Source of the DNA: Amycolatopsis japonica
GTDB lineage: Bacteria > Actinomycetota > Actinomycetes > Mycobacteriales > Pseudonocardiaceae
Reading direction: 5' to 3'
NCBI RefSeq assembly: GCF_000732925.1
Contig: NZ_CP008953.1
Coordinates: 2,542,001 to 2,606,000, forward strand
DNA length: 64,000 nt
The position numbers and the translations under genes were made by a program. Each line of letters starts with the position of its first letter. Positions within the stretch are counted from its first letter, which is position 1. Below the pieces are notes generated by a model. It saw only the letters and a program-made list of their open reading frames with translations, was not told the origin of the DNA and did not search any database. This document shows, one piece after another, positions 1-12,326 of this stretch.

Positions 1-2
1 TG

Positions 3-3000
3 CCCGCGACCGCGGTGTTCGACCACCCCACCCCGAAGGCGCTCGCGGAGTTGCTCGCCGCCGAACTGTTCGGCGCCGCGCCCGACGTTCCGGTCCGGCG
101 GCCTGCGACCGTGGCCGACGAGCCGATCGCCATCATCGGCATGGCGTGCCGTTACCCCGGCGGGGTCGCCTCACCGGAGGACCTCTGGCGGCTGGTCGCG
201 GAGGGCCGCGACGGCATCTCGCTCTTCCCGGCCGACCGAGGCTGGGACGTGGACGGCCTCTACGACCCGGACCCCGGCAAGGCGGGGAAGAGCTACGTGC
301 GCGAGGGCGGATTCCTCCACGAGGCAGGCGATTTCGACGCCGGTTTCTTCGGGATCTCGCCGCGTGAGGCACTGGGCATGGACCCCCAGCAGCGGCTGCT
401 GCTGGAGGTCTCGTGGGAGGCCTTCGAACGGGCCGGGATCGACCCCGGAACGCTGCGGGGCAGCGACACCGGCGTCTTCGCCGGGCAGATGTACCACGAC
501 TACCTCACCGGTGCCACGGTCGTTCCCGACGACGTCGAGGGTTACCTCGGCACCGGCAACTCCGGAAGTGTGCTGTCCGGGCGGGTTTCCTACACCTTCG
601 GCCTCGAAGGCCCGGCCGTCACCGTCGACACCGCATGTTCGTCGTCGCTGGTGGCGCTGCACCTGGCGGCTCAGGCGTTGCGCCGCGGCGAATGCTCGCT
701 CGCGCTGGCCGGCGGGGTGACCGTGATGGCCACCCCGGAGACGTTCGTCGACTTCAGCCGTCAGCGAGGCTTGGCGCCGGACGGCCGCTCGAAGTCCTTT
801 TCGGACGGTGCGGACGGCACGTCCTGGTCCGAAGGCGTCGGCATGCTGCTCGTTGAGCGGCTCTCCGACGCCGAGCGCAACGGGCACCGGATCCTGGCCG
901 TCGTCCGCGGTTCCGCGGTGAACCAGGACGGCGCGTCCAACGGGCTCACCGCGCCGAACGGTCCTTCGCAGCAGCGGGTGATCCGGCGGGCTTTGGCGGA
1001 CGCGCGTCTGGAACCATCCGAAGTGGATGCCGTCGAGGCGCACGGGACCGGCACCACGCTGGGCGACCCGATCGAGGCGCAGGCGTTGCTGGCGACCTAC
1101 GGTCAGGGCCGGGAGGACGCCGCGCTGTGGCTCGGGTCGATCAAGTCGAACATCGGGCACAGCCAGGCGGCCGCCGGGGTGGCGGGCGTGATCAAGATGG
1201 TCGAGGCGATGCGTCACGGGGTGCTGCCGAAGACGTTGCACGTCACCGAACCGTCGTCCCATGTGGACTGGGCGGCGGGTGCGATCTCCCTGCTGACCGA
1301 GGCGCGGCCCTGGCCGGAGGCCGGACGGCCCCGGCGCGCGGCGGTGTCGTCGTTCGGGATCAGCGGGACCAACGCGCATATCGTCCTGGAGCAGGGGCCC
1401 GCTCCGGTGGAGGCCGCCGAATCCGGTGAGGGACTGGCGCCGTTCGTCCTCTCCGCCGGGAGTGAAGCGGCCCTGCACGACCAAGCGTCGCGGTTGAGGG
1501 ACTTCCTCGCCGAGACACCCGCCGCCTTGACCGACGTCGCGTTCTCGCTGGTGACCACCCGCGCGGCACTGGAGCACCGGGCGGCCGTCGTGGCCGCGGA
1601 CCGCGAAACCCTGCTGGCCGGGCTGGAAAACCTCGCCATCACCGGTCGTGCGACGGAGGGCCGGACGGCTTTCCTGTTCACCGGTCAGGGCAGTCAGCGG
1701 CTCGGGATGGGTCTTGAGCTGACTGAGCGCTTTCCGGTGTTCGCCGAGGCTTATGACGAGGTGTGTTCCCGCTTCGAACAGCCGCTCAGGGACTTGTCGT
1801 CGGATGAGCTGAACCAGACCGCCAATACGCAGTGCGCGTTGTTCGCGCTTGAAGTGGCGTTGTTCCGTTTGGTCGAGAGCTGGGGTGTCCGGCCGGACTT
1901 CCTCGCCGGTCACTCGGTCGGCGAGATCGCGGCCGCCCACGTCGCGGGCGTGCTTTCCCTCGACGATGCCGCCAAGCTGGTGTCGGCACGCGGCCGGTTG
2001 ATGCAGGCCTTGCCCACCGGCGGCGCGATGGTGGCTCTTCAGGCGACTGAGGCCGAGGTGACATCGCTGCTGACCGAGCGGGTTTCCCTGGCGGCGATCA
2101 ACGGCCCGGAGTCGGTGGTGGTCTCGGGTGACGAGGACGCCGTTGTCGCGGTGGTCTCTCAGTTCGAGGGACGCAAGAGCAAGCGCCTCATGGTGAGTCA
2201 CGCGTTCCATTCGCCGTTGATGGAACCGATGCTGGACGAGTTCCGCGCCGTCACCGACAGCCTGACATTTGCGGTGCCGAGGATTCCGATCGTGTCGGGT
2301 GGGTTGACGGAAGTGTCTACTTCGGACTATTGGGTCCGGCACGTCCGTGATGCGGTGCGGTTCCACGAGTCGGTCAAGTTCCTGGAAGCCGAGGGTGTCA
2401 CGCGGTTCCTGGAGATCGGGCCGGACGGCGTCCTGACCGCAATGGCCAAGGAAAGCGCCGAGGACGCGGTCGTCGTTCCGGCACTCCGGCGCGACCGGCC
2501 GGAGGTGGAGACGCTGCTGACGGCGGTCGCGGGCCTGCACGCCCACGGCGTGGACGTCGATCTGGCGGCCCTGCTCGGCGGCGGCCGTCCCGTCGACTTG
2601 CCCACGTATGCCTTCCAGCACCGCCGTTTCTGGCTTTCGTCGGCAGGCGGTGCGGCGGGCGACGTCACTGCAGCCGGGCTCGGCACCACCGATCACCCGC
2701 TGCTCGGCGCGGCCGCGGCCCTGCCGGGCGACGGCGGATTCCTGCTCACCGGTCGGTTGTCCGGGCACGCCCAGCCGTGGCTGGCCGAACACCGGGTCGG
2801 CGGCGTGGTTCTGCTGCCGGGCACCGCGTTCGTCGAGATCGCCCTGCGCGCGGGAGACGAGGCCGGCTGCGGCCACCTCGAAGATCTGACCCTCGAAACG
2901 CCGCTCGTCCTGCCCGAACGCGGTGCGACCCAGCTGTCCGTGCTGGTCGGCACGGCCGACGACACCGGTCGCCGGACCGTCGAGATCCACTCACGTGAGG

Positions 3001-6000
3001 AAGGCGAAGACGGCTGGCAGCGGCACGCGACCGGGCTGCTTTCGGCCGCCGGAGCCGTCGAACCGGCCGGGTTGACGACTTGGCCGCCGCAGAACGCCGA
3101 AGCCGTCCAGGTGGGTGACGTCTACGCGCGCCTCGCCGCCACCGGTCTCGAGTACGGCCCCGCGTTCCGTGGCCTCCGGGCGGCGTGGCGAGCGGGTGAA
3201 GACCTGTTCGCGGAGGTCGAACTCCCGGAGGAACAGCACGCCGACGCAGCGCGGTTCGGTGTCCATCCGGCGCTGCTCGACGCCGCGCTCCACACCCTCG
3301 GCCTCGCGGGCGGCGACGACGGCACGCGGCTCCCGTTCGCCTGGTCCGGCGTACGCCTGCACGCCGCGGGCGCGACCCGGCTCCGTGTCCGGCTGCGGCC
3401 GTCCGGTCCCGACGGGTTCGAGGTCCTGGTCGCCGACGGCACCGGCCGCCCGGTCGTCTCAGCCGAAGAGTTGACGCTGCGCGAGATCTCGGGCGACGCC
3501 TTGGCGCGCAAGGGACACGACTCGCTCTACCGGGTCGGCTGGCGTCCGGTCCCGCTCCCGGAGACCGGCGAAGCCCTGCCCACGGAGTCCGTTTTCTCCG
3601 TGCCGCTCGGCGGAGACTCCGCCGAGCGTGTCCACGAGACGACGGCCGCCGTCCTCGGAATCGTCCAGCGATGGCTCGAAGACGAGCCGGACGGTCCGCT
3701 CGTCGTCCACACCCGGGGCGCGGTCGCCGCGGGCGACGGCGAAGCGGTGACCGACCTCGCGCACGCCGCGGTCTGGGGACTGGTGCGTGCCGCACAGTCG
3801 GAGAACCCCGGGCGGTTCGTGCTGGTCGACGCCGAGACCTTGCCCGACGGCCGGATCCTGGCCGTCGACGAGCCGCAACTCGCTCTCCGCGACGGCCGGG
3901 CTCTCGCACCGCGGCTGGCCACCACCGCCTCGTCCACGGAACTGACCCCGCCCGAGGGCGCCTGGCGGCTGGACACCACCGGCCGCGGCACCCTGGAGAA
4001 CCTCACGCTGGTGCCGTCGCCCGAAGCGGTCGCGCCGCTGGCCGAGGGCGAGGTCCGGATCGCGGTGCGGGCCGCCGGCCTCAACTTCCGCGACGTCCTG
4101 ATCGCGCTGGGCATGTACCCGGGCGCGGCCACCCTCGGCAGTGAAGGCGCGGGCGTGATCACCGAGATCGGGCCCGGTGTCACCGGTCTCGACGTCGGCG
4201 ACCGCGTGTTCGGCCTGATGTCGAACGGCTTCGGACCTCAGGTCGTCACCGACCACCGGACGCTGGCGAAGATGCCGGACGACTGGTCGTTCGCCACGGC
4301 GGCCTCGGTCCCGATCGTGTTCCTCACCGCCTACTACGGCCTGTTCGACCTCGCGCGACTCCAAGCGGGAGAGTCGATCCTGGTGCACGCGGCGGCGGGC
4401 GGCGTCGGCATGGCCGCGACCCAGCTGGCCCGTCACGCCGGGGCCGAGGTGTTCGGCACCGCCGGTCCGGGCAAGTGGGACACCTTGCGTGCCAACGGTT
4501 TCGCCGACACCCACCTCTCGTCCTCCCGTGACCTGGGCTTCGAGGAGAAGTTCCGCGCCGCCACCGCCGGACGCGGGGTCGACGTCGTCCTGAACTCGCT
4601 GGCCGGCGACTACGTCGACGCGTCCCTGCGGCTGCTGGCCCCGGGTGGGCGGTTCGCCGAGATGGGCAAGACCGACATCCGCGAACCGGGGGAGACCGGG
4701 GTGGAGTACCACCCCTTCGACGTGATCGACGCCGGACCCGAACGCATCCACGAGATGCTCGCCGCGCTGCTGGAGCTGTTCGCGGCCGGGGCGCTGACGC
4801 CGTTGCCGGTCACCGCGTGGGACGTCCGGCGCGGCCCCGACGCGTTCCGTTTCCTCAGCCAGGCCAAGCATGTCGGCAAGAACGTGCTGACCATGCCCGC
4901 CGCCCTCGATCCCGGCGGCACCGTGCTCGTCACCGGGGGAACGGGCGCCCTCGGCGCGCTCTTCGCCCGGCATCTGGTGCGCGAACGCGGCGTCCGGCGG
5001 CTGCTGCTGACCAGCAGGCGCGGGCACGACGCGCCGGGTGTCTCCGAGTTGGTCGCCGAACTCACCGAAGCGGGCGCGTCGGTGACGGTCGAGGCGTGCG
5101 ACGCGGCGGATCGCGACGCGCTCGCCGCCGTCCTCGCCGGGATCCCGGCCGCGCATCCGTTGACCGGCGTGGTGCACACGGCGGGTGTCCTCGACGACGG
5201 TCTCGTCGGCTCGCTGACCCCGGAGCGGCTGGCGAAGGTGCTGCGGCCGAAGGTCGACGCGGCGCTGAACCTGCACGAACTGACCACTGGCGCGGATCTC
5301 GCCGAGTTCGTCGTCTTCTCCTCGGCGGCCGGAGTCTTCGGCAACGCCGGACAGGCGAACTACGCCGCCGCGAACGGTTTCCTGGACGCGCTCAGCGTCC
5401 GGCGCGCCGTGCACGGGCTGCCCGCGCGATCGCTGGCGTGGGGTCTGTGGGCCGAAACGGGCGGCATGGGCGGGACGCTCGGCGAGGCCGAACTGGCCAG
5501 GATGGCCCAGAGCGGTAGCGCCGCACTGTCCACACAGGATGGTCTGGAGCTCTTCGACGCCGCGGGCGCGCTGGCGGAACCGGTGCTGGTGCCGATGCGC
5601 CTGGACGTCACCGCGATGGGCGCGGACGGCCTTCCGCCGTTGCTGCGCGGCCTCGCCCGCGGCCCGGTACGCCGCGCCGCGTCCGCCGGGACCACCGGTG
5701 ACGCGGACTCGTTGCGGGACCGGCTCCTCGCCGTGCCCGCCGCCGACCGGGCGACCCTGCTGGTCGACCTCGTGCGCACCCATTCCGCGACCGTGCTCGG
5801 GCACACCGCGGCGGACGCGGTCGAGGCCACGCGGTCCTTCCAGGAGATCGGATTCGACTCCCTGACCGCCGTCGAACTGCGCAACCGGCTCACCGCCGCC
5901 ACCGGGCTGCGGCTGCCGGCGACGCTGATCTTCGACTATCCGACCCCGGAGGCACTCGCCGCCCACATCGGCGAGGGCGTCCTGGGTGCGCAGGGCGGGC

Positions 6001-9000
6001 CCGAGACCGGACAGGCGGCGGTGACGGCCGACGAACCGATCGCGATCGTCGCGATGAGCTGCCGCTTCCCCGGCCACGCCGACACCCCCGAACGGCTCTG
6101 GGCGCTGCTGGCCGAAGGCAAGGACGCGCTGGGCGAGTTCCCCGCCGACCGCGGCTGGGACCTGGAGCGGCTGTTCGACACCGACCCGGACCGCCGGGGC
6201 ACCTCCTACACCCGCCAAGGCGCCTTCCTGGAAACCGCCGGGGAGTTCGACGCGGGCTTTTTCGGGATCCCGCCGCGCGAGGCGCTGGCGATGGATCCGC
6301 AGCAACGGCTCCTGCTGGAGACGTCGTGGGAGGCGTTCGAACGCGCCGGGATCGATCCGGCCACGCTGCGCGGCAGCCGTACCGGCGTGTTCGCAGGGGT
6401 GATGGACAACGAATACGTGTCCAGTTCGGCGGAGGTCCCCGACGGGGTCGAGGGCTACCTGGCCACCGGTACCTCGGCGAGCGTCGCCTCGGGCCGCGTT
6501 TCGTACACCTTCGGGCTCGAAGGTCCCGCGGTCACCGTCGACACGGCGTGTTCGTCGTCGCTGGTCGCGCTGCATCTGGCGGCGCAGGCGCTGCGGCAGG
6601 GCGAATGTTCGTTGGCCTTGGCCGGTGGGGTGACCGTGATGGCCACGCCGGGCACGTTCGTCGAGTTCAGCCGTCAGCGCGGGTTGGCCGCGGACGGTCG
6701 CTGCAAGGCGTTCGCCGACGGCGCCGACGGCACGGGCTGGGGTGAAGGCGCCGGGATGCTGCTCGTGGAGCGGCTTTCCGACGCCCGTCGCAACGGGCAT
6801 CCGGTGCTCGCGGTGCTGCGGGGCAGCGCGGTCAACCAGGACGGCGCGTCGAACGGCCTCACCGCGCCGAACGGCCCTTCGCAGCAGCGGGTGATCCGTC
6901 AGGCACTGGCGAACGCGCGGCTCGAACCGTCCGAAGTGGACGCCGTCGAAGCGCACGGAACCGGGACCACGCTGGGCGACCCGATCGAGGCGCAGGCCCT
7001 GCTGGCGACCTACGGCCAGGACCGGGAACGGCCGTTGCTCCTCGGTTCGGTCAAGTCGAACATCGGGCACACGCAAGCGGCGGCGGGTGTCGCTGGAGTG
7101 ATCAAGATGGTGCTCGCGATGCGCCACGGGACGCTGCCGCGCACGCTGCACGTCGACACGCCGACATCGCGGGTCGACTGGGCGGCGGGCCGGGTCGAGC
7201 TCGCGACCGAGCCGACCCCGTGGCCGGAGACCGGCGGCCCGCGCCGAGCGGCGGTGTCGTCGTTCGGGATGAGCGGTACCAACGCGCACGTCGTCCTCGA
7301 ACAGGCCGAAGCGGCCGAGACACGGGACGAACCGGCATCGGGGCTGCTCGGTGACGTCGTCGCCTGGCCGCTGTCGGCCAAGGAACCCGAGGCCGTGGCC
7401 GCGCAGGCGGCACGGCTGAAGTCCTTCCTGACCGGCGAACGCCCGGTGGACGTGGCGTATTCGCTGGCGACCGCGCGGACCACGCTGGAGCATCGGGCCG
7501 TCGTCGTTGGCGAGGACCCGGTCGCCGGGTTGGCCGCACTGGCCGCGGGTGAGCCGTCGGGTTCGGTGGTGACCGGAATCGCGACCAGCGGGAAATCGGT
7601 GTTCGTCTTCCCCGGTCAGGGGTCGCAGTGGGCCGGGATGGCGGTGGAACTGCTGGCGTCCGCGCCCGTGTTCGCCGAGTCGATGGCCGAGTGCGAAGCG
7701 GCCCTCCTGTCCTATGTGGACTGGAAACTGACCGAGGTGCTCTCGGACGCGACCGCGCTGGAGCGGGTCGACGTCGTGCAGCCCGCCTTGTTCGCGGTGA
7801 TGGTGTCGCTGGCCAGGCTGTGGCGTGCCAGTGGTATCGAACCTGCCGCCGTCGTCGGTCACTCCCAGGGCGAGATCGCGGCGGCGTGTGTCGCCGGCGC
7901 GCTGTCGCTCGACGACGCGGCGCGGGTGGTCTGCCTGCGCAGCAAGGCGATCACGGCGCTTTCGGGCCGGGGCGGCATGGTCTCCGTCGCCGCTCCCGAA
8001 GACCGGGTCCGCGAGCTGCTGCCCGAGGGTGTGTCGCTCGCCGCGGTGAACGGTCCCGCGTCCGTGGTGGTGTCGGGTGACGTCGCCGGTCTGGACGCAC
8101 TCATGGCCGCTTGCGAAGAGAATGGGTTGCGTGCCAAGCGAATCCCGGTGGATTACGCGTCACATTCCGCGCACGTCGACGCGATCGAACAGGACGTCCT
8201 GGCCGCGCTCGACGGGATCGAGCCGCGGGTGCCGGAGATCCCGTTCTACTCGACGGTGGCGGGGGAGCCGCTCGATCCCGTGGTGGACGCGGCGTACTGG
8301 TTCCGGAACCTGCGCGGGACCGTCCACTTCGGACAGGCCGTCCGGCGGCTGCTCGACGACGGGTTCCGGTTCTTCGTCGAGGCGAGCCCGCATCCGGTCC
8401 TGGTCACCGGGATCGCCGACACCGCCGAGGACGCGGGAGAACGCGCCGTCGCGGTCGGCAGCCTGCGCCGGGACGAGGGAGGGCCGCTCCGATTCCTCAC
8501 CTCGCTGGCCGAAGCCCATGTCCACGGCCTCAGCCCGGATTGGGCGGCGCTGGCCCCCGGAACTCGCATCGACCTGCCGACCTACGCCTTCCAGCACGAG
8601 CACTACTGGCTGCGGACGCGGTCTTCCGCCGACCCCGGACAGGCCGGTCTGGACGATGGCGGGCATCCGCTGCTCGGGGCCGTCGTCCCGCTGGCCGGCA
8701 GCGACGGCCTGGTGGCCACCGGCCGGATCTCGGCGCGGAACCAGACCTGGCTGCCCGATCACGCCGTCGGAGGCGCGCTGCTGCTGCCCGGCGCGGCGCT
8801 CGTGGATCTGGCGCTCACGGTGGGGGAGCGCACCGGCTGCGGCCGGATCGCCGAACTGACCATCGAGGCGCCGCTCGTCCTCGGGGAGTCCGGGAGCGCG
8901 CGGCTGCAGGTGACCGTCGGAGCGTCCGCTGACGACGGCACCCGCGAGGTCGCCGTGTACTCCCGGGCCGAAACCGGTGGTACGGACTGGATCCGGCACG

Positions 9001-12000
9001 CGACCGGCCTGCTTGCCGCGGACGGGGAGACGTCCGTGGCGGACCTGACCCAGTGGCCGCCCGCGGGAGCTGAACCGATCTCCCTCGACGGCCATTACGA
9101 AGGCCTCGCGGAACTGGGTTACGGCTACGGTCCGGCGTTCCGCGGGCTGCGCGCCGCGTGGCGCCGGGGCGACGACGTGTTCGCCGAGATCGCCCTCCCG
9201 GAGGACCGGATCGCCGAGGCCGCCGCGTTCGGCCTGCACCCCGCGCTCCTCGATGCCGCCCTGCACGCGCTGGGCTTCGGGCTGCTCCCCGACGACGGGC
9301 AACTGCGGCTTCCGTTCGCGTGGAACGAGGTCTCGCTGTCGGCCGTCGGCGCGCCGAGCCTGCGCGTCCGGCTTTCCCCCGCCGGGGAGGACGCGGTGAC
9401 GGTGGACCTCGCCGACACCGCCGGGGCGCCGGTCGCCTCGATCGGCTCCGTGGTGTTCCGGCCGGTGGCCGAGGCGCAGCTCGCCGGTGCCCGGCGGGAT
9501 CCGGCGGATTCGCTGTTCCAGGTCCAATGGACGGATCTGTCCACAAAGGACGTCCTCGCGCCGTCGATCGTCGTGCTCGGTGAAGACTGCACAGACCTGG
9601 CGGAGCTCGCGGCGGATCTCGACGCGGGCCGGCCGGAACCCGATGTGGTCGTCACGACCTGCGCACCCGTCACCGGCGACCTCGCCGAGGGCGCGCACGT
9701 CGCCGCAAGGGAAGCGCTGGCGCTCGTCCAAAACTGGCTGGCGGACGACCGGTTCTCCGGCGCCAGGCTGGTGTTCCGGACTTCGGGCGCGGTCTCGGTG
9801 GCCGCGGACGAACCGGTGTCCGACCCGGCCACCGCGACGGTCTGGGGTCTCGTGCGCACGGCGCAGGAGGAGAACCCCGGCCGGTTCGGTCTTCTCGACA
9901 CAGACGGCTCCGAGGCTGGGTGGGCTGAGGCGCTCGCGCTCGACGAGCCCCAGCTCGCGGTGCGGGCCGGAACGGTGCTCGGCGCCCGGCTGGTCAAGGC
10001 GTCCGCAGACACGTCGCTCGTCCCGCCTTCGGGCAGCCGCGCGTGGACGGTCGACACTCTCGGTGGCGGCACCCTGGAGAACCTGGTGCTGCGGGACCGG
10101 CCCGACCTGCTGGCTCCGCTCGCCGAGGGGCAGGTCCGTATCGCCGTGCGGTCGGCCGGGCTCAACTTCCGGGACGTCGTGGTGGCCCTCGGGCTCGTCC
10201 CGGGGCAGGAAGGCATCGGCGGGGAAGGCGCGGGCGTGGTCACCGAGACCGGCCCCGGCGTCACCGATCTGGCGCCGGGCGACCGCGTGCTGGGCATGTT
10301 CGACGCGTCGTTCGGCCCGGTCGCCGTCGCCGACCGGAAGCTGATCGCGCCCGTCCCGGACGACTGGTCGTTCACCGAGGCCGCGTCGGCGCCCGTCGCG
10401 TTCCTCACCGCGTATGTCGGCCTGGCCGACCTCGGTGAGCTGCGGCCGGGGCAGACCGTGCTGATCCACGCCGCCGCCGGTGGCGTGGGGATGGCCGCGG
10501 TCCAGCTGGCCCGGCACTTCGGCGCCGAGATCTACGTGACCGCGAGCCCCGCGAAATGGGACACGCTGCGGTCGATGGGCTTCGACGACGACCACATCGC
10601 TTCCAGCCGGACACTCGATTTCGAAGACAAGATCCGCGAAGCGACCGGCGGTCGCGGTGTCGACCTCGTGCTGGACTCCCTGGCCAGGGAGTTCGTCGAC
10701 GCGTCGCTGCGCCTGGTGCGCGAAGGTGGCCGGTTCGTCGAGATGGGCAAGACCGACATCCGTGACGCGGACGAGGTCGCGGCCGCGCATCCCGGCGTCA
10801 CCTACCGCGCGTTCGACCTGATCGACTCCGGGCACGACCGGATCCAGGAGATCCTCGGCGAACTCCTGGCGCTGGCGGACAAGGACGTGGTGCGGCCGCT
10901 GCCGACCACCGCGTGGGACGTCCGGCGCGCCCCCGAGGCGTTCCGGTTCCTCAGCCAGGCCAAGCACACGGGCAAGATCGTGCTGGAACCGCCCGCCGTC
11001 CTCGACCCCGAGGGCACGGTGCTGATCACCGGTGGCACCGGCGTGCTGGGCGGTCTGTTCGCCCGGCATCTGGTGGCCACGCGCGGCGTCCGGCGGCTGC
11101 TGCTCACGAGCAGGCGCGGGCTCGACGCCGAGGGCGCGCGGGAACTGGTCGCGGACCTGACCGGGCTCGGGGCCACGGTGACCGTCGTGGCCTGCGACGT
11201 CGCCGATCGCGCCGCCGTCGCCGGACTGCTCGGCTCGGTACCGCCGGAGCATCCGCTGACCGCCGTGGTGCACACCGCCGGTGTGCTCGACGACGGGTTG
11301 ATCCCGGCGCTGACCCCGGACCGGCTCGGCACCGTCTTCCGTCCGAAGGTCGACGCCGCGGTCCACCTGCACGAACTGACCCGCGACCTCGGACTGGCCG
11401 CGTTCGTGCTGTTCTCCTCGTCCGCGGCGACGTTCGGTGCCGCCGGACAGGGGAACTACGCGGCGGCCAACGCCTTCCTCGACGCACTGGCCCAGCACCG
11501 CCGGGCAGACGGGCTCGCCGGACAGGCGCTGGCGTGGGGCTTCTGGGCCGAGCGGAGCGCGATGACCGGCCACCTCGACGAGGCGGACGTGGCCAGGATG
11601 AAGCGATCCGGGGTCAGCCCACTGTCCTCTGTGGATGGTCTCGCGCTGTTCGACGCGGCGGGGGAACGGGACGTCGCGGCGCTGGTGCCCGTGCATCTGG
11701 ACACCGCCGCGCTCCGAGGCCAGACCGAAGTCCCCGCTCTGCTGCGGGTTCTCGCGGGCGCTCCGGCCAAACGGGTCGCGGGAGCGGCCGCCACGAGCGG
11801 GCCGTCGCTAGCCCAGCGGCTGGCTGCATTGCCCGCCGCGGACCGGGAGCCGTTCCTGCTGGATCTGGTGCGCTCGTACGCCGCGGCCGCGCTCGGCCAC
11901 GCGTCGGTCGCCAAGGTCGGCCCGGAGCTGGCCTTCCGCGACCTCGGCTTCGACTCGCTGACCGCGGTCGAGCTGCGCAACCGGCTCGGCGCGGCGACCG

Positions 12001-12323
12001 GGCTGCGGCTGCCGTCCACGCTGGTCTTCGATCAGCCGAGCCCGGCCGCGCTGGCCCGGCATCTGCTGGTGGAACTGGGCGAACCGGCGGGCGCAGAGCC
12101 CGAGGTGGCGGTGCTGGCCGACCTCGACCGGCTGGAGACCGCGCTGGCCGCGGCGGTCACCGACGACGAGACCGCGGACCGGATCACCGACCGGCTGCGC
12201 GCGGTACTCGCCCGGTGGACCGAATCCCGAGGCCCGGCCGCGGACGAGGGTGACGGCGACCTGGCCGACGCCAGCGCCGACGAGCTGTTCGACATCTTGC
12301 ACAAGGAATTCGGAAGGTCGTGA
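3..12323 (+). CDS. Modular type I PKS protein 1 (5' end outside window): end of an ACP plus two fully reducing modules
   Basis: The frame is open from base 3 and its first residues ([10 protein letters not shown]) are the tail of an ACP, so the true start lies upstream. After it come two complete modules of order KS-AT-DH-ER-KR-ACP. The first takes malonyl-CoA (GHSVG at about 1908, HAFH at 2199). The second takes methylmalonyl-CoA (GHSQG at about 7857, YASHS at 8154). All KS Cys (636 and 6549), DH His (2790 and 8760) and ACP Ser (5859 and 11955) codons are present. The C-terminus is an acidic docking helix ending in [11 protein letters not shown], expected to dock with PKS protein 2, which starts 3 bases after the stop. 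The upstream ACP may be a loading ACP or belong to another extender module; the window cannot tell. Confidence 0.97.
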   Translation, partial: PATAVFDHPTPKALAELLAAELFGAAPDVPVRRPATVADEPIAIIGMACRYPGGVASPEDLWRLVAEGRDGISLFPADRGWDVDGLYDPDPGKAGKSYVREGGFLHEAGDFDAGFFGISPREALGMDPQQRLLLEVSWEAFERAGIDPGTLRGSDTGVFAGQMYHDYLTGATVVPDDVEGYLGTGNSGSVLSGRVSYTFGLEGPAVTVDTACSSSLVALHLAAQALRRGECSLALAGGVTVMATPETFVDFSRQRGLAPDGRSKSFSDGADGTSWSEGVGMLLVERLSDAERNGHRILAVVRGSAVNQDGASNGLTAPNGPSQQRVIRRALADARLEPSEVDAVEAHGTGTTLGDPIEAQALLATYGQGREDAALWLGSIKSNIGHSQAAAGVAGVIKMVEAMRHGVLPKTLHVTEPSSHVDWAAGAISLLTEARPWPEAGRPRRAAVSSFGISGTNAHIVLEQGPAPVEAAESGEGLAPFVLSAGSEAALHDQASRLRDFLAETPAALTDVAFSLVTTRAALEHRAAVVAADRETLLAGLENLAITGRATEGRTAFLFTGQGSQRLGMGLELTERFPVFAEAYDEVCSRFEQPLRDLSSDELNQTANTQCALFALEVALFRLVESWGVRPDFLAGHSVGEIAAAHVAGVLSLDDAAKLVSARGRLMQALPTGGAMVALQATEAEVTSLLTERVSLAAINGPESVVVSGDEDAVVAVVSQFEGRKSKRLMVSHAFHSPLMEPMLDEFRAVTDSLTFAVPRIPIVSGGLTEVSTSDYWVRHVRDAVRFHESVKFLEAEGVTRFLEIGPDGVLTAMAKESAEDAVVVPALRRDRPEVETLLTAVAGLHAHGVDVDLAALLGGGRPVDLPTYAFQHRRFWLSSAGGAAGDVTAAGLGTTDHPLLGAAAALPGDGGFLLTGRLSGHAQPWLAEHRVGGVVLLPGTAFVEIALRAGDEAGCGHLEDLTLETPLVLPERGATQLSVLVGTADDTGRRTVEIHSREEGEDGWQRHATGLLSAAGAVEPAGLTTWPPQNAEAVQVGDVYARLAATGLEYGPAFRGLRAAWRAGEDLFAEVELPEEQHADAARFGVHPALLDAALHTLGLAGGDDGTRLPFAWSGVRLHAAGATRLRVRLRPSGPDGFEVLVADGTGRPVVSAEELTLREISGDALARKGHDSLYRVGWRPVPLPETGEALPTESVFSVPLGGDSAERVHETTAAVLGIVQRWLEDEPDGPLVVHTRGAVAAGDGEAVTDLAHAAVWGLVRAAQSENPGRFVLVDAETLPDGRILAVDEPQLALRDGRALAPRLATTASSTELTPPEGAWRLDTTGRGTLENLTLVPSPEAVAPLAEGEVRIAVRAAGLNFRDVLIALGMYPGAATLGSEGAGVITEIGPGVTGLDVGDRVFGLMSNGFGPQVVTDHRTLAKMPDDWSFATAASVPIVFLTAYYGLFDLARLQAGESILVHAAAGGVGMAATQLARHAGAEVFGTAGPGKWDTLRANGFADTHLSSSRDLGFEEKFRAATAGRGVDVVLNSLAGDYVDASLRLLAPGGRFAEMGKTDIREPGETGVEYHPFDVIDAGPERIHEMLAALLELFAAGALTPLPVTAWDVRRGPDAFRFLSQAKHVGKNVLTMPAALDPGGTVLVTGGTGALGALFARHLVRERGVRRLLLTSRRGHDAPGVSELVAELTEAGASVTVEACDAADRDALAAVLAGIPAAHPLTGVVHTAGVLDDGLVGSLTPERLAKVLRPKVDAALNLHELTTGADLAEFVVFSSAAGVFGNAGQANYAAANGFLDALSVRRAVHGLPARSLAWGLWAETGGMGGTLGEAELARMAQSGSAALSTQDGLELFDAAGALAEPVLVPMRLDVTAMGADGLPPLLRGLARGPVRRAASAGTTGDADSLRDRLLAVPAADRATLLVDLVRTHSATVLGHTAADAVEATRSFQEIGFDSLTAVELRNRLTAATGLRLPATLIFDYPTPEALAAHIGEGVLGAQGGPETGQAAVTADEPIAIVAMSCRFPGHADTPERLWALLAEGKDALGEFPADRGWDLERLFDTDPDRRGTSYTRQGAFLETAGEFDAGFFGIPPREALAMDPQQRLLLETSWEAFERAGIDPATLRGSRTGVFAGVMDNEYVSSSAEVPDGVEGYLATGTSASVASGRVSYTFGLEGPAVTVDTACSSSLVALHLAAQALRQGECSLALAGGVTVMATPGTFVEFSRQRGLAADGRCKAFADGADGTGWGEGAGMLLVERLSDARRNGHPVLAVLRGSAVNQDGASNGLTAPNGPSQQRVIRQALANARLEPSEVDAVEAHGTGTTLGDPIEAQALLATYGQDRERPLLLGSVKSNIGHTQAAAGVAGVIKMVLAMRHGTLPRTLHVDTPTSRVDWAAGRVELATEPTPWPETGGPRRAAVSSFGMSGTNAHVVLEQAEAAETRDEPASGLLGDVVAWPLSAKEPEAVAAQAARLKSFLTGERPVDVAYSLATARTTLEHRAVVVGEDPVAGLAALAAGEPSGSVVTGIATSGKSVFVFPGQGSQWAGMAVELLASAPVFAESMAECEAALLSYVDWKLTEVLSDATALERVDVVQPALFAVMVSLARLWRASGIEPAAVVGHSQGEIAAACVAGALSLDDAARVVCLRSKAITALSGRGGMVSVAAPEDRVRELLPEGVSLAAVNGPASVVVSGDVAGLDALMAACEENGLRAKRIPVDYASHSAHVDAIEQDVLAALDGIEPRVPEIPFYSTVAGEPLDPVVDAAYWFRNLRGTVHFGQAVRRLLDDGFRFFVEASPHPVLVTGIADTAEDAGERAVAVGSLRRDEGGPLRFLTSLAEAHVHGLSPDWAALAPGTRIDLPTYAFQHEHYWLRTRSSADPGQAGLDDGGHPLLGAVVPLAGSDGLVATGRISARNQTWLPDHAVGGALLLPGAALVDLALTVGERTGCGRIAELTIEAPLVLGESGSARLQVTVGASADDGTREVAVYSRAETGGTDWIRHATGLLAADGETSVADLTQWPPAGAEPISLDGHYEGLAELGYGYGPAFRGLRAAWRRGDDVFAEIALPEDRIAEAAAFGLHPALLDAALHALGFGLLPDDGQLRLPFAWNEVSLSAVGAPSLRVRLSPAGEDAVTVDLADTAGAPVASIGSVVFRPVAEAQLAGARRDPADSLFQVQWTDLSTKDVLAPSIVVLGEDCTDLAELAADLDAGRPEPDVVVTTCAPVTGDLAEGAHVAAREALALVQNWLADDRFSGARLVFRTSGAVSVAADEPVSDPATATVWGLVRTAQEENPGRFGLLDTDGSEAGWAEALALDEPQLAVRAGTVLGARLVKASADTSLVPPSGSRAWTVDTLGGGTLENLVLRDRPDLLAPLAEGQVRIAVRSAGLNFRDVVVALGLVPGQEGIGGEGAGVVTETGPGVTDLAPGDRVLGMFDASFGPVAVADRKLIAPVPDDWSFTEAASAPVAFLTAYVGLADLGELRPGQTVLIHAAAGGVGMAAVQLARHFGAEIYVTASPAKWDTLRSMGFDDDHIASSRTLDFEDKIREATGGRGVDLVLDSLAREFVDASLRLVREGGRFVEMGKTDIRDADEVAAAHPGVTYRAFDLIDSGHDRIQEILGELLALADKDVVRPLPTTAWDVRRAPEAFRFLSQAKHTGKIVLEPPAVLDPEGTVLITGGTGVLGGLFARHLVATRGVRRLLLTSRRGLDAEGARELVADLTGLGATVTVVACDVADRAAVAGLLGSVPPEHPLTAVVHTAGVLDDGLIPALTPDRLGTVFRPKVDAAVHLHELTRDLGLAAFVLFSSSAATFGAAGQGNYAAANAFLDALAQHRRADGLAGQALAWGFWAERSAMTGHLDEADVARMKRSGVSPLSSVDGLALFDAAGERDVAALVPVHLDTAALRGQTEVPALLRVLAGAPAKRVAGAAATSGPSLAQRLAALPAADREPFLLDLVRSYAAAALGHASVAKVGPELAFRDLGFDSLTAVELRNRLGAATGLRLPSTLVFDQPSPAALARHLLVELGEPAGAEPEVAVLADLDRLETALAAAVTDDETADRITDRLRAVLARWTESRGPAADEGDGDLADASADELFDILHKEFGRS
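117..5990 (+). other. PKS module a: KS-AT(malonyl)-DH-ER-KR-ACP
   Basis: Approximate domains: KS 117-1400 (active Cys 636), AT 1666-2560, DH 2692-3500 (HxxxGxxxxP intact at 2790), ER 3966-4890, KR 4918-5640 (B-type, LDD motif), ACP 5730-5970 (Ser 5859). HAFH and GHSVG are the malonyl signature. All reductive domains look intact, so the beta-carbon should become CH2. The ER has Tyr in ALGMYPG, but with a malonyl extender this has no stereochemical effect. Confidence 0.9.
6030..12080 (+). other. PKS module b: KS-AT(methylmalonyl)-DH-ER-KR-ACP
   Basis: Approximate domains: KS 6030-7300 (Cys 6549), AT 7596-8500 (YASHS 8154-8168), DH 8661-9470 (His 8760), ER 10035-10980, KR 11010-11720 (LDD, B-type), ACP 11820-12090 (Ser 11955). 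It is expected to add a fully reduced propionate unit. The ER has Val (ALGLVPG) where module a has Tyr; by the published Tyr/Val correlation this predicts a 2R methyl. The KS reads GIPPRE where the other KS domains read GISPRE. Confidence 0.88.
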
Positions 12324-12326
12324 CCC

